A DNA stretch of 64,000 nt from an uncultured Bacilli bacterium (GTDB lineage Bacteria > Bacillota_I > Bacilli_A > RF39 > UBA660): the NCBI GenBank assembly GCA_934168205.1, contig CAKPMX010000002.1:1-64000 (forward strand), read 5' to 3'. Of the stretch, positions 42,820-51,249 are shown one piece after another (the first letter of the stretch is position 1; each line of letters opens with the position of its first letter). The translations under genes and the position numbers were made by a program. The notes beneath the pieces are model-generated. The model made no database searches. It saw nothing but the letters and a program-made list of their open reading frames with translations, and was not told where the DNA came from.

Positions 42820-44268
42820 ATGGAAGAAAATAAAATTAGTAAATATAGTAAAAGCTTTGTTAGAACTTTTAAGAAGAAAAACTCTTCTTTCTTTTGTTGG
42901 ACTCTTATTGTCTTTTTAGTTATAGTAGCTTTTTCTATATATAATTTTTTATTGATGCCTAGTATTAATTTAAAAGGATCTAGACATGTAGAAATAGGAT
43001 ATATGGAAAAATATAAAGAAAAAGGATATAAAGCTTCGTTTTTAGGAAATGACATTACTAAGGATGTTAAAGTTTCTGGAAAAGTTAATAGTAAAAAGTT
43101 AGGTACTTATGATATTACTTATTATGTTAAAGAAGGAGTTTTTGAAAAGAAAGTTATTAGAAAAGTAAAAGTTATTGATAAGACAGCACCAGTTATTAAA
43201 CTTCAGTCAAATGAAGATATATATGTTTGTCCAGGTAAGAAGTATGAAGAAGAAGACTTTAGTGCAACAGATGACTATGATGGAGATGTTACAAAGAACG
43301 TAAAAGTTACTTTGTCAGATAATAAAATTACTTATACAGTTAAAGATAAACATGGTAATAAAAGTACTATTAGTCGTAATATTATTTATGAAGATAAGAG
43401 TCAACCTGTAATTACTTTGACTGGGTCTGATACGGTTTATATGTTTTTAGGAGATAAATATAATGAACTTGGATATAAGGCTACTGATAATTGTGATGGT
43501 GATTTAACTTCTAAAGTAAAGGTAACAAATAATATTAATAATAAGGAATTAGGTGAATATAAGGTTACTTATAGTGTTATGGATGAAGCTAATAATAAAT
43601 ATAGTATAGATAGAAAAGTTATTGTTTCTAAAAGAGATGCTCCTGGTACAATTTATTTAACTTTTGATGATGGACCTAGAGCTGGTACTACTGATGTAAT
43701 ATTAGATATCTTAAAAGAAGAAGGTGTAAAAGCTACTTTCTTTGTTACTAATTCTGGACCTGATGAATTAATAAAAAGAGCATATGATGAAGGACATACT
43801 ATTGCCTTACATACTGCGACACATGATTATGGAATTGTTTATAACTCAGTAGATTCATATTTTAGAGATTTAGGAAGTGTATCAGATAGAGTTAAGAGAA
43901 TTACGGGAGAAGAGAGTAAGATAATTAGATTTCCAGGTGGATCTAGTAATACTATTAGTAGAAGATACTCTGATGGAATTATGAGTGCTTTAACTAAAGA
44001 AGTTTTAGCTAGAGGATATCGTTATTATGACTGGAATTTATCATCAGGAGACGCCGCTGGTGGAAAACCTCCTACTGCTTCTGATATTTATAATAATGTT
44101 GTTTCACATTTATCAAAATCACGAGTTAATATGATTTTAATGCATGATATAAAAACATATACAAGAGATGCGTTAAGAGATATTATTCATTACGCTAAAG
44201 AGAATGGTTATACATTTGATAAAATAACAGCTGGAACAGAAATGGTTACACAACGAGTAAATAATTAA
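42820..44268 (+). CDS. Membrane-anchored polysaccharide deacetylase with Ig-like domains
   Basis: 482 residues: cytoplasmic Lys-rich start, one membrane helix (FFCWTLIVFLVIVAFSIYNF), three DUF5011-type Ig-like modules of about 70-75 residues (each ending in a KVIDKTAP- or YEDKSQP-like linker), then a NodB deacetylase with LTFDDGP, metal pair HTATH, RFPGGSSN and MHDI. Probably removes acetyl groups from peptidoglycan or another surface glycan. GGTGGAG lies just before the ATG at 42820. Follows sigK by 56 bases. Confidence 0.88.
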   Translation: MEENKISKYSKSFVRTFKKKNSSFFCWTLIVFLVIVAFSIYNFLLMPSINLKGSRHVEIGYMEKYKEKGYKASFLGNDITKDVKVSGKVNSKKLGTYDITYYVKEGVFEKKVIRKVKVIDKTAPVIKLQSNEDIYVCPGKKYEEEDFSATDDYDGDVTKNVKVTLSDNKITYTVKDKHGNKSTISRNIIYEDKSQPVITLTGSDTVYMFLGDKYNELGYKATDNCDGDLTSKVKVTNNINNKELGEYKVTYSVMDEANNKYSIDRKVIVSKRDAPGTIYLTFDDGPRAGTTDVILDILKEEGVKATFFVTNSGPDELIKRAYDEGHTIALHTATHDYGIVYNSVDSYFRDLGSVSDRVKRITGEESKIIRFPGGSSNTISRRYSDGIMSALTKEVLARGYRYYDWNLSSGDAAGGKPPTASDIYNNVVSHLSKSRVNMILMHDIKTYTRDALRDIIHYAKENGYTFDKITAGTEMVTQRVNN

Positions 44269-44281
44269 ATAGTAGGTGAGA

Positions 44282-44803
44282 ATGATGAATTTATTTAGAC
44301 CAGATATGTATAAAAAAGACATATTTGAGATAGATTATCAAAAACTAAAAGATAAAGGTATAAAGTGTTTAATATTTGATTTAGATAATACTTTAGGTTT
44401 ATTAGAACATGAAAGATGTCCAGCAAAGACTAAGAAATTACTTAAAGGATTACAAAAGGATTTCTTAATTTTAATTAGTTCTAATAATACGAAAAAGAGA
44501 ATTAAACCTTATTTAAAAGATTTAGGTATTGGGGGAGTAGCTTTTAGTTTAAAACCTTTAACTAGAGGACTTAGAAAAATAAAAAGAGATTATGGATTGA
44601 AGAAAAAAGAAATGGTAATGATAGGAGATCAAATTGTTACAGATATATTATCAGGTAATAAATTTAAAATTATGACTATTTTAGTTGATCCATTAGGTAA
44701 GAAAGATTTAAAAATTACAGGATTAAATAGGGCTATCGAAACTAAAATAATAAAATATTATAACAAACGAGGTTTATTTGAAAGAGGTAAATATTATGGA
44801 TGA
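44282..44803 (+). CDS. yqeG: YqeG family HAD-IIIA phosphatase
   Basis: 173 residues with the HAD motif LIFDLDNTLG (nucleophile Asp), ISSNN, LKPLTRGLRK and MIGDQIVTDI, as in B. subtilis YqeG; substrate unknown. TAGGTGAG before ATG 44282 (ATG 44285 also possible). Overlaps yqeH by 8 bases; the yqeG-yqeH pair is conserved in Firmicutes. Confidence 0.9.
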   Translation: MMNLFRPDMYKKDIFEIDYQKLKDKGIKCLIFDLDNTLGLLEHERCPAKTKKLLKGLQKDFLILISSNNTKKRIKPYLKDLGIGGVAFSLKPLTRGLRKIKRDYGLKKKEMVMIGDQIVTDILSGNKFKIMTILVDPLGKKDLKITGLNRAIETKIIKYYNKRGLFERGKYYG

Positions 44804-45812
44804 GAAGAGTATGAAAACATGTTCTGGTTGTGGTGTTAAGTTGCAAGATGAAAATGTTTTACAAGAAGGTTATACAACTAGTTTAGATAATGATATTTGT
44901 CAGAGATGTTTTAGAATGAAAAACTATGGTGAATATCAAATGATTACTAAGTCTAATGATGAATACTTAAAAATACTTAAGAGTGTAGGAGAGACTAAAG
45001 ATTTAGTTTTATATATTGCTGATTTACTTAATTTGGAAAAAAATATAGAACAAATTAGAAATATTATTCCTAATAAAATGATATTAGTACTTAATAAAAG
45101 AGATGTTTTACCTAAGTCAGTTAATGAGAATAAATTAATTAAATATTTAGAAGAAAAAGATATACATTTTGAAGAAGTTATTGTTGTTAGTGTTAGTAAA
45201 AATTATAATATTGATTATTTACTTAAGAAAATTAAGTTTCATCAAACGTCTAAGAATGTTTATGTAGTAGGTCATACTAATGCTGGTAAATCTAGTTTGA
45301 TAAATAAATTAATTCAAAACTATTCAGACAATCTTCAAGAATTAACTATGTCACCATTACCTTCTACTACTTTAAATACTGTTAAAATTGAAATTAATGA
45401 TTATTTAACTTTGATAGATACTCCTGGTCTTGTTGATTCTGGTTCTATTTTAAATCATGTCGATACTAGTTTGGTAAAAAAAATATCTCCTAAGAAGGAA
45501 ATTAAACCTAAGACTTATCAGTTAAGACCTAATCAGTCTATTATTATTGAAGATATAATAAGAATAGATTATGTTGAAGGAGAAAGAAATAGTTTTACTT
45601 TATTTGTATCTAATGACTTAAAAGTAAGAAGATTACTTAATTTACTTAATAATAATGAACTTAAAGATAAAAATAAAATTACTTATGATGTTAAGTATGA
45701 TGAAGATTTAGTTATTAATGGTTTGGGTTTTGTTAAAATAGTTAATAAAGGATTAATAGATGTTTATATAGATAAAGATGTTGAGACATTTATGAGAAAA
45801 TCATTAATATAG
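44796..45812 (+). CDS. yqeH: Ribosome biogenesis GTPase YqeH
   Basis: 338 residues. N-terminal Cys4 zinc finger (CSGCG...CQRC), circularly permuted GTPase with G4 LNKRDVL before G1 VGHTNAGKSSLIN and G3 DTPGL, then a C-terminal domain as in YqeH, which is needed for 30S assembly. AGAGGTAAA precedes the ATG. Confidence 0.93.
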   Translation: MDEKSMKTCSGCGVKLQDENVLQEGYTTSLDNDICQRCFRMKNYGEYQMITKSNDEYLKILKSVGETKDLVLYIADLLNLEKNIEQIRNIIPNKMILVLNKRDVLPKSVNENKLIKYLEEKDIHFEEVIVVSVSKNYNIDYLLKKIKFHQTSKNVYVVGHTNAGKSSLINKLIQNYSDNLQELTMSPLPSTTLNTVKIEINDYLTLIDTPGLVDSGSILNHVDTSLVKKISPKKEIKPKTYQLRPNQSIIIEDIIRIDYVEGERNSFTLFVSNDLKVRRLLNLLNNNELKDKNKITYDVKYDEDLVINGLGFVKIVNKGLIDVYIDKDVETFMRKSLI

Positions 45813-45831
45813 AAACTTCTTAGAAGAAAAG

Positions 45832-45854
45832 CTAGAGAAATCTAGTTTTTTTTT
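45832..45854 (+). terminator. Terminator after yqeH
   Basis: CTAGA-GAAA-TCTAG hairpin and nine T. Confidence 0.8.
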
Positions 45855-45932
45855 AAAAAACATTGTAAATACAATGCAAAATTTGATATACTTTATATAG
45901 TAGTATATAGTAAGAAGTGTATGAGGTTTTGT

Positions 45933-48900
45933 ATGAGTATTATTAAGGAAAGATTAAGAAATTTTAATAAGTTTTTATCTAATAAAAAATACTTATTAGG
46001 TTTTGTTGTTTTGACGGGGATTTTGATTGTTCTTGTAGGTAGTTCTTTGGCGGCTTTAACACCTGTTTCAAGTATAACAGTACCTTCAACTACTTTGTCA
46101 TATTCCGATAAAGTAGAAGGAGCATGGCAATATACTAAATCAGCTTACTGGCTAAGTAAAGATAAAGCTCGGATTAATATAAAAGTAGATACTTTAAAGA
46201 AAAATAATGCTGATCATACGGATATTGTTTTAATGTTGGATTTAGCTGATTTTAGTAAAAGTGATATTACTTATTTAAAAAGTGAACTTAGTAATTTTGT
46301 TAATGAAAATGTACTTAAAGGGAATAAGATTTCCATCATTGGATTTTCGGATTTGGCGGTTATTATGAGTGGTTTTACTGATAATAGTGAAATATTGTTG
46401 GAAACTATTAATAATATATCATCTAAGGCTAATGCTGGTTCAAGTTATTATCAAGCTTTGATTAAACTTGATGAATTATTAAGTACATATAGTGAAGCAC
46501 CTAATAGAAACTGTGTTGCGGTACTTTTTACTGATGGACAGCCTACGCTTGATATACCTAGTGAAGTGGGCGAATATAGATATTTAAAAAATAAATATGA
46601 TTATTTAAATATTAATGGCGTTCAATATAATTCTGGTGATACTGCATTATCTGGTATTAAGAATGTAACTGATGCGCAATTCTTCGCAATTAAAACTACT
46701 ATATATGATGCTTTAATTAAAGCCTCTTTAACTACTGATCTCTATGAAAAGCTTGTTTTAACCGATTATGTAGATGATAATTATTTTAATTTGGATAATA
46801 TAACAGATATAACTACGACGGTTGGTAAAGCTACTATTAGTAATAATAAAGTTCTTTGGGATTTATCAGGATTGAGGTCAGGGCTTGATGCTTCTTTAAC
46901 GATAGATATTAATTTAAACAATGATTTAGAAAATGTTGGAGGTATCTATTCAACACATTCTAAAACAGATGTTAACTATAAAATAGATAAAACTTCAACT
47001 ACTGAAACAACTACTAAGTCGACAGTTTTAAAAGATAATTATTTGGTTAATTATGAAGCAAATGCACCTGCTAGTTGTGTGCCATCAAACGTTCCTAATT
47101 CTAAAAAATATTTTGTATACGATACAGTACAGATAGATGGTAATGTTCCTACGTGTTCAGGATATCAATTCAAAGGATGGGAAATAATAACATCTGGAGT
47201 AAAGAAAGTAACTGATACTACATTTGTTATGCCAGAACAAAATGTAATATTAAGAGCAATTTGGACAAAGTTGAATGTTACAAAATCAATGGATGGGACA
47301 GTACATAGAGGACAAACTTTATATAATCTATTGGCTAATAAATCTGTTGGAGTAGATACAGATGAAAGTTTTACCGAATTGAATCCAACGTTCAGTGATG
47401 CAATTTATACTAGAAAGGGTACAGAAAATGATGAATATCCTGTATATTACTACAGAGGAGCTACGGCTGATAATAACGTTATGTTTGCTAATCTTTGCTG
47501 GAAAATGGTAAGAACTACTTCTACAGGCGGCGTAAAATTAGTTTATAATGGTCCGTATGAAAAGTATGCTTCTTCATCGCCAATAATTCAAACTGAATAT
47601 ATAAATATTTCAAACGATGCTACTTATCCTTTTACATATGATACTTCAACTAATAAATGGACAAGTACTAATAAAACAAACTCTGCAACTGGAACAATAT
47701 CTTTTTCAGTAGCTGAATCTGGAACATATACATTATCATATTCTGTATCGTCTGAAGCAAATTATGATAAAGCAATTTTTTATAAAGATGGTACTCAAAT
47801 AGGTGTTTATTCTGGTACGAATACAGGTACAATAACATTAGGTGACTTAACATCTAGTAATGTTATTATGGTTAAATATACTAAAGATGGTTCAGGTTCT
47901 TCTGGAAGCGATTCAGTAACATTTTCATTAGATAAACCGTCTGGCGAATTAGTAAAAAGTTGTGACAATACAGGAGAGGATGCCTTAATTAGCACGAGTA
48001 AATTTAATGCAAATTATTATTCTCTAGCCGATGTAGGATATATGTATGGAGTACGTTATAATACTGATCTTCAAATGTTTCCGGACGCAGAAGTGTTGAA
48101 TAGAGTTATCCTTAGTACGCAAAATTATTATTACGGTACCTCAATTTCTTATTCAAATGGCACTTATACTCTATTAAATGCAGAACAAAAGAGGTGGAAT
48201 ACTAATTATAGTAACTTAGTTGGTTATTATACGTGTAGAAATTATGAGACAACTTGTTCTACCGCGTATTATGTTGCTGCTGGTGAATATTCAACTCAGT
48301 TTGCTGTAGTTTTGTCGGCTGGTGCCACAAGTCCAACTAGACAAACAATAACTTTGGGAAAAGGGGTAAGGACCAACAGTAATGGCACTTATACTCTAAC
48401 TAATACTGTTACTTTGAAAAAATCTGATTGGTATGCAAATTATAGCAATTATGAAGGATATTATGTATGTAGAAATTTAACTAGTACAACTTGTGCAAAT
48501 AAAAATCGCATTATGAATACTATGGATTTTGCTATTAGATATGATGATACTTTTGGATATGTATATGGAAATGATGTTACTTGGGATGGAACAAAGTATA
48601 CGTTGAAAGATACTTTTACATCTACCGGTTGGGACACGGATGTAGCTACAATAGCTAAAAAATATCATTATACATGTCTTAATACGACAGGGCAATGTAC
48701 AGAGGTTTATTATCTTACTGATTTTTCTGAAAATCAAATTAACGGAATTTACCATTTAACTTTATCATCAGGAAAAAATATAGAAGATGCAAAGAATGAG
48801 ATGTTTACAAATACAAATGATTCATTAATAAAGCAAACTATTGATTCTTGGTATAAAGAGAACCTAATTTCATATACTGATAAGTTGGAAGATACTCCTT

Positions 48901-49379
48901 GGTGTAATGATAGAACATTATCTACTGGTCCGTTAGTTGGAAAAGATGAGGATTCAGGAACTAATTTTTATACAAAATTTATGGGTTATTATAGAGAAAG
49001 TACCTCGAAAATTCCTAGTATTGAATGTCCTAATTTGAGTCGAGATGGTTTTACAGTATCAAAGGTTTCTGGTGGAAATGGTGCTTTGACTTATCCTATT
49101 GGATTACTAACTGTTGATGAGATGATGCTTGCTAAAGCTGTAACTTCAAATTCTTATCTACGTATGAGTACTAATTACTGGCTTATGTCACCAAGTCATC
49201 AAATTTATGAACAAAATGATGGCTATTATTCTATTCCTTCTTCTCAATATCAATATATAAGTTCTAGTTTGGTCGATAAATCATATGGCGTGCGACCTGC
49301 TATATCATTAGCTCCTGGTACTGTGTATTTTGATGGTGATGGAACAATTGATAATCCATATATTATTCTCACTGACTGA
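45933..49379 (+). CDS. Large repeat-bearing surface protein with VWA-like domain
   Basis: 1148 residues. N-terminal signal/anchor (YLLGFVVLTGILIVLVGSSL), a VWA-like domain (about 70-190: DIVLMLDLADFS, CVAVLFTDGQP) whose metal site is degenerate (DLADF instead of DxSxS), an InlB/Flg_new-type repeat (about 370-455, ending RAIWT), a carbohydrate-binding-like beta domain (about 555-670) and three copies of a Cys-containing repeat (GTYTL...W...GYYTCRN...TTC). The end carries YWLMSPS and GVRPAISLAPGT...GDGTIDNPYII. No LPxTG motif, so it is held by the N-terminal helix or secreted. GAGGTTTTGT precedes the ATG at 45933; promoter TTGTAA (45863) and extended -10 TATACT (45887). Confidence 0.8.
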   Translation: MSIIKERLRNFNKFLSNKKYLLGFVVLTGILIVLVGSSLAALTPVSSITVPSTTLSYSDKVEGAWQYTKSAYWLSKDKARINIKVDTLKKNNADHTDIVLMLDLADFSKSDITYLKSELSNFVNENVLKGNKISIIGFSDLAVIMSGFTDNSEILLETINNISSKANAGSSYYQALIKLDELLSTYSEAPNRNCVAVLFTDGQPTLDIPSEVGEYRYLKNKYDYLNINGVQYNSGDTALSGIKNVTDAQFFAIKTTIYDALIKASLTTDLYEKLVLTDYVDDNYFNLDNITDITTTVGKATISNNKVLWDLSGLRSGLDASLTIDINLNNDLENVGGIYSTHSKTDVNYKIDKTSTTETTTKSTVLKDNYLVNYEANAPASCVPSNVPNSKKYFVYDTVQIDGNVPTCSGYQFKGWEIITSGVKKVTDTTFVMPEQNVILRAIWTKLNVTKSMDGTVHRGQTLYNLLANKSVGVDTDESFTELNPTFSDAIYTRKGTENDEYPVYYYRGATADNNVMFANLCWKMVRTTSTGGVKLVYNGPYEKYASSSPIIQTEYINISNDATYPFTYDTSTNKWTSTNKTNSATGTISFSVAESGTYTLSYSVSSEANYDKAIFYKDGTQIGVYSGTNTGTITLGDLTSSNVIMVKYTKDGSGSSGSDSVTFSLDKPSGELVKSCDNTGEDALISTSKFNANYYSLADVGYMYGVRYNTDLQMFPDAEVLNRVILSTQNYYYGTSISYSNGTYTLLNAEQKRWNTNYSNLVGYYTCRNYETTCSTAYYVAAGEYSTQFAVVLSAGATSPTRQTITLGKGVRTNSNGTYTLTNTVTLKKSDWYANYSNYEGYYVCRNLTSTTCANKNRIMNTMDFAIRYDDTFGYVYGNDVTWDGTKYTLKDTFTSTGWDTDVATIAKKYHYTCLNTTGQCTEVYYLTDFSENQINGIYHLTLSSGKNIEDAKNEMFTNTNDSLIKQTIDSWYKENLISYTDKLEDTPWCNDRTLSTGPLVGKDEDSGTNFYTKFMGYYRESTSKIPSIECPNLSRDGFTVSKVSGGNGALTYPIGLLTVDEMMLAKAVTSNSYLRMSTNYWLMSPSHQIYEQNDGYYSIPSSQYQYISSSLVDKSYGVRPAISLAPGTVYFDGDGTIDNPYIILTD
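48153..48740 (+). repeat. Three in-frame repeats in the surface protein gene
   Basis: Units beginning near 48155, 48375 and 48590 encode GTYTL / GTKYTL, a Trp, then GYYTCRN or YHYTCLN, and TTC...YYV-like segments. Units 1 and 2 share an identical 18-base stretch (AATGGCACTTATACTCTA, at 48158 and 48383), so they are young enough to recombine. Confidence 0.6.
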
Positions 49380-49429
49380 CAGTTTTTGACAAATCATTGA
49401 AAATAAAGAAAAGACGTGGAAAAAATGAC

Positions 49430-49476
49430 AAAAAAATACGACCAATTAATACTATTTACTGGTTGTATTTTTTTGT
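49430..49476 (+). terminator. Terminator of the surface protein gene
   Basis: Fifteen-pair stem (AAAAAAATACGACCA with TGGTTGTATTTTTTT, one G-T pair) around a 15-base loop. Symmetric A/T tails allow action on both strands. Confidence 0.8.
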
Positions 49477-49555
49477 TTGAAATTTTGAACACACAAAAGG
49501 GATTTCATTCATAAATGAAATTTAAACTTATTATGAATTGATGAAATTATATGTC

Positions 49556-50008
49556 TTATAAAATTAATCTAAATGGAATCCTTATATATTTATAAGAATT
49601 AAATCCTTCTGGTTCTTTAATGCCTTTAAAACATTCAAAATAAATAGGAATTCCTTGTTTGCTAACTCTCATTGAGACAAAAAGTACAGTATAGTTTTCC
49701 TTAGAATACATGTGATCAATTGTTAGATGAACTGTGTTAGAAGAATGTTTAACTTTATAATTGTTAATAACATGAGTAATAGTTTCTTTATAAAATAGGT
49801 AGCCATCAAATCTACTGTTATTAAGGAGTCTTCTAATTCTTCTAGAAACGGAATCTAATTGAACTAAAGAAAAATCATCTTTTAAAATTCTGGCAATATC
49901 TTGGGTAACAACAGATTCGCTCATAATCATTCCAAAAATAATAGAAGGAATCATTTTTTCTTGAGGTCTATGTAAACAGGAAATATTTTCTTGCAAAAAA
50001 AAGTTCAA
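49556..50008 (-). pseudogene. IS transposase fragment, truncated
   Basis: 150 codons resembling the N-terminal part of IS4-type DDE transposases (segment LTIDHMYSKENYTVLFVSMR with the first catalytic Asp, then KQGIPIYFECFKG). After EPEGFN the reading departs from the family pattern and stops at 49556; the remaining catalytic half is absent. I see no matching terminal repeats around it, so it is a decayed remnant. Family placement is by resemblance only. Confidence 0.6.
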
Positions 50009-50352
50009 TTTTGCTTGTGATTGTTTTTTGTGTATTATATAATTTATTCATAAAACGACTTACGCTACTTTCGGGTTTTTTATTCTATATTGATTGTAGC
50101 ATAAAAGGGTCGTTTTATTAATTATAAGAGACTTTTTGTGTTAATAGTATAAATCATTACTTATTAAAAAAATAAAAAACTGTCCGTAGATAAGTTATAT
50201 AGTTGATTTAGATACTAATTAATATATAAAGTTATAGACTTAATTATTAAATTGTGATATATTAGTGTTGTTTAGATGTAATAGATTTGATTTTGATTTG
50301 TATTTGAGACTAAACTTGTCATATTATTACATTTATAACATATAATAGTATA
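50009..50352. other. Non-coding stretch between IS remnant and ToxI
   Basis: No gene. It holds an inverted repeat, ATAAAACGAC (50050-50059) with GTCGTTTTAT (50109-50118), with an inner GCTAC / GTAGC pair; this could be an old transposon end or a stem. The rest is AT-rich with no other structure I can support, apart from the ToxI promoter at its right end. Confidence 0.5.
50316..50346 (+). promoter_or_regulatory. Probable ToxI promoter
   Basis: TTGTCA at 50316-50321, 19-base spacer, TATAAT 50341-50346; transcription would start near 50353, at a hairpin (ATCATGA / TCATGAT, 50352-50370) that precedes the repeats. Confidence 0.55.
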
Positions 50353-50382
50353 TCATGATGGGTTCATGATTATAAAAAAGCT

Positions 50383-50490
50383 GGTGATTCCCACCATATA
50401 AGAGGAAACTAAAAAAGCGGTGATTCCCACCATATAAGAGGAAACTAAAAAAGCGGTGATTCCCACCATATAAGAGGAAACTAAAAAACA
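50383..50490 (+). ncRNA. toxI: ToxI antitoxin RNA: three 36-nt tandem repeats
   Basis: Three copies of a 36-base unit with no spacers (starting 50383, 50419, 50455), identical except for the last two bases of copy 3. Each unit can fold as an H-type pseudoknot: GGTG pairs with CACC, and the loop TTCC pairs with GGAA downstream (in copy 2: 50419-50422 with 50428-50431, and 50424-50427 with 50440-50443). Six A separate the units, fitting the A-rich sites where ToxN cuts its own antitoxin. A terminator and toxN follow, the order of all type III systems. Repeat length equals that of Pectobacterium ToxI (36 nt). Confidence 0.88.
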
Positions 50491-50516
50491 AACTAGAGAG
50501 CACACTCTAGTTTTTA
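50490..50516 (+). terminator. Terminator between ToxI and toxN
   Basis: AAACTAGAG (50490-50498) pairs with CTCTAGTTT (50505-50513), loop AGCACA, T run. In type III loci this hairpin keeps antitoxin RNA in excess over toxin mRNA. Confidence 0.88.
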
Positions 50517-50537
50517 TATATATATTTTAATTTGTTA

Positions 50538-50566
50538 TTGATAAACACTTGTTCGCATTTTATTAT
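50538..50566 (+). promoter_or_regulatory. Possible toxN promoter with LexA-like box
   Basis: TTGATA 50538-50543, 17-base spacer, TATTAT 50561-50566. The spacer holds TAAACACTTGTTCG (50542-50555). Its reverse complement starts CGAACAAGTGT, the same 11 bases as the LexA box in the SOS promoter at 20766. It may give the toxin its own, damage-inducible transcript. Confidence 0.5.
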
Positions 50567-50655
50567 AATGAGTTAAGCAAATTATTGATGAAAATCATAG
50601 ATGATTATAGTAATCAATATGATTATTATTTTTAATAGTTAGGGGGAATAGGTGT

Positions 50656-51174
50656 TTGTTGAAAGAAGCTTTATTTTTAGTTAGAATTGATTCTGATTAT
50701 TGTGATTATTTAAGAAAGTATGATAAAAGAGTTCCATACAATTTTAAACAAAAAGATTTAAGACCGTTTGTTGGAGTATTATTTACAGTCGATAATTATA
50801 AGTATTTTGCACCATTATCAAGTCCAAAACAAAAACATTTAAAAATGAAAAATAAATTGGACTTTTTGAAAATTGATGATGGCAAACTTGGGGTAATTAA
50901 TTTTAATAACATGCTTCCTGTCAATGATAAAAATGTAATATTACTTGATTTGAATGCTAAATTTGATTCGGTAGAAAAACAGCAGTATTATAAACTGTTA
51001 AAGAAGCAAATATTTTGGCTGAATCGTAATTCGGATAAATTATATAGTCAATCTAAAGAATTGTATTTGAAGTATTTAGATAATACGTTAGCACCTAGTA
51101 TTTTTGCTAGATGTTGTGATTTTAAATTACTAGAAACTAAGTGTGAGGAGTATAATCAAAATTATACTCGTTGA
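50656..51174 (+). CDS. toxN: ToxN/AbiQ family type III toxin endoribonuclease
   Basis: 172 residues matching ToxN/AbiQ along the length: YCDYLRKYDKRVP near the start, RPFVGVLF, YKYFAPLSSPKQKH (the S-S-P-K segment is the active-site region in ToxN), LGVINFNNMLPV and the helical QIFWLNRNSDKLYSQSKELY. It should cut mRNA at A-rich sites unless bound by ToxI. Starts at TTG (50656 or 50659) behind GGGGGAATAGGTG, a weak start that would limit toxin dose. Known relatives cause abortive infection against phages. Seventy-five bases before dnaG, an unusual housekeeping neighbour. Confidence 0.9.
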   Translation: MLKEALFLVRIDSDYCDYLRKYDKRVPYNFKQKDLRPFVGVLFTVDNYKYFAPLSSPKQKHLKMKNKLDFLKIDDGKLGVINFNNMLPVNDKNVILLDLNAKFDSVEKQQYYKLLKKQIFWLNRNSDKLYSQSKELYLKYLDNTLAPSIFARCCDFKLLETKCEEYNQNYTR

Positions 51175-51192
51175 TTTTATACTTGGTCTTTA

Positions 51193-51221
51193 TTGTAAAA
51201 AGTGTCAAAATGTGATATATT
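51193..51221 (+). promoter_or_regulatory. Promoter of dnaG-rpoD-trmK
   Basis: TTGTAA 51193-51198, 17-base spacer, TATATT 51216-51221. Confidence 0.6.
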
Positions 51222-51249
51222 ATTTGTTGTTTAAAAGGAGTGATGTCAG

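Noticed and set aside
50050..50118. Inverted repeat as a functional IS end
   Set aside because: No second matching end was found beyond the transposase remnant and no target duplication is visible; recorded only as a possible old end.
50383..50490. Repeats of 36 bases taken as a CRISPR array
   Set aside because: The repeats are directly joined without spacers, no cas gene is near, and terminator plus ToxN follow; they are a ToxI antitoxin.
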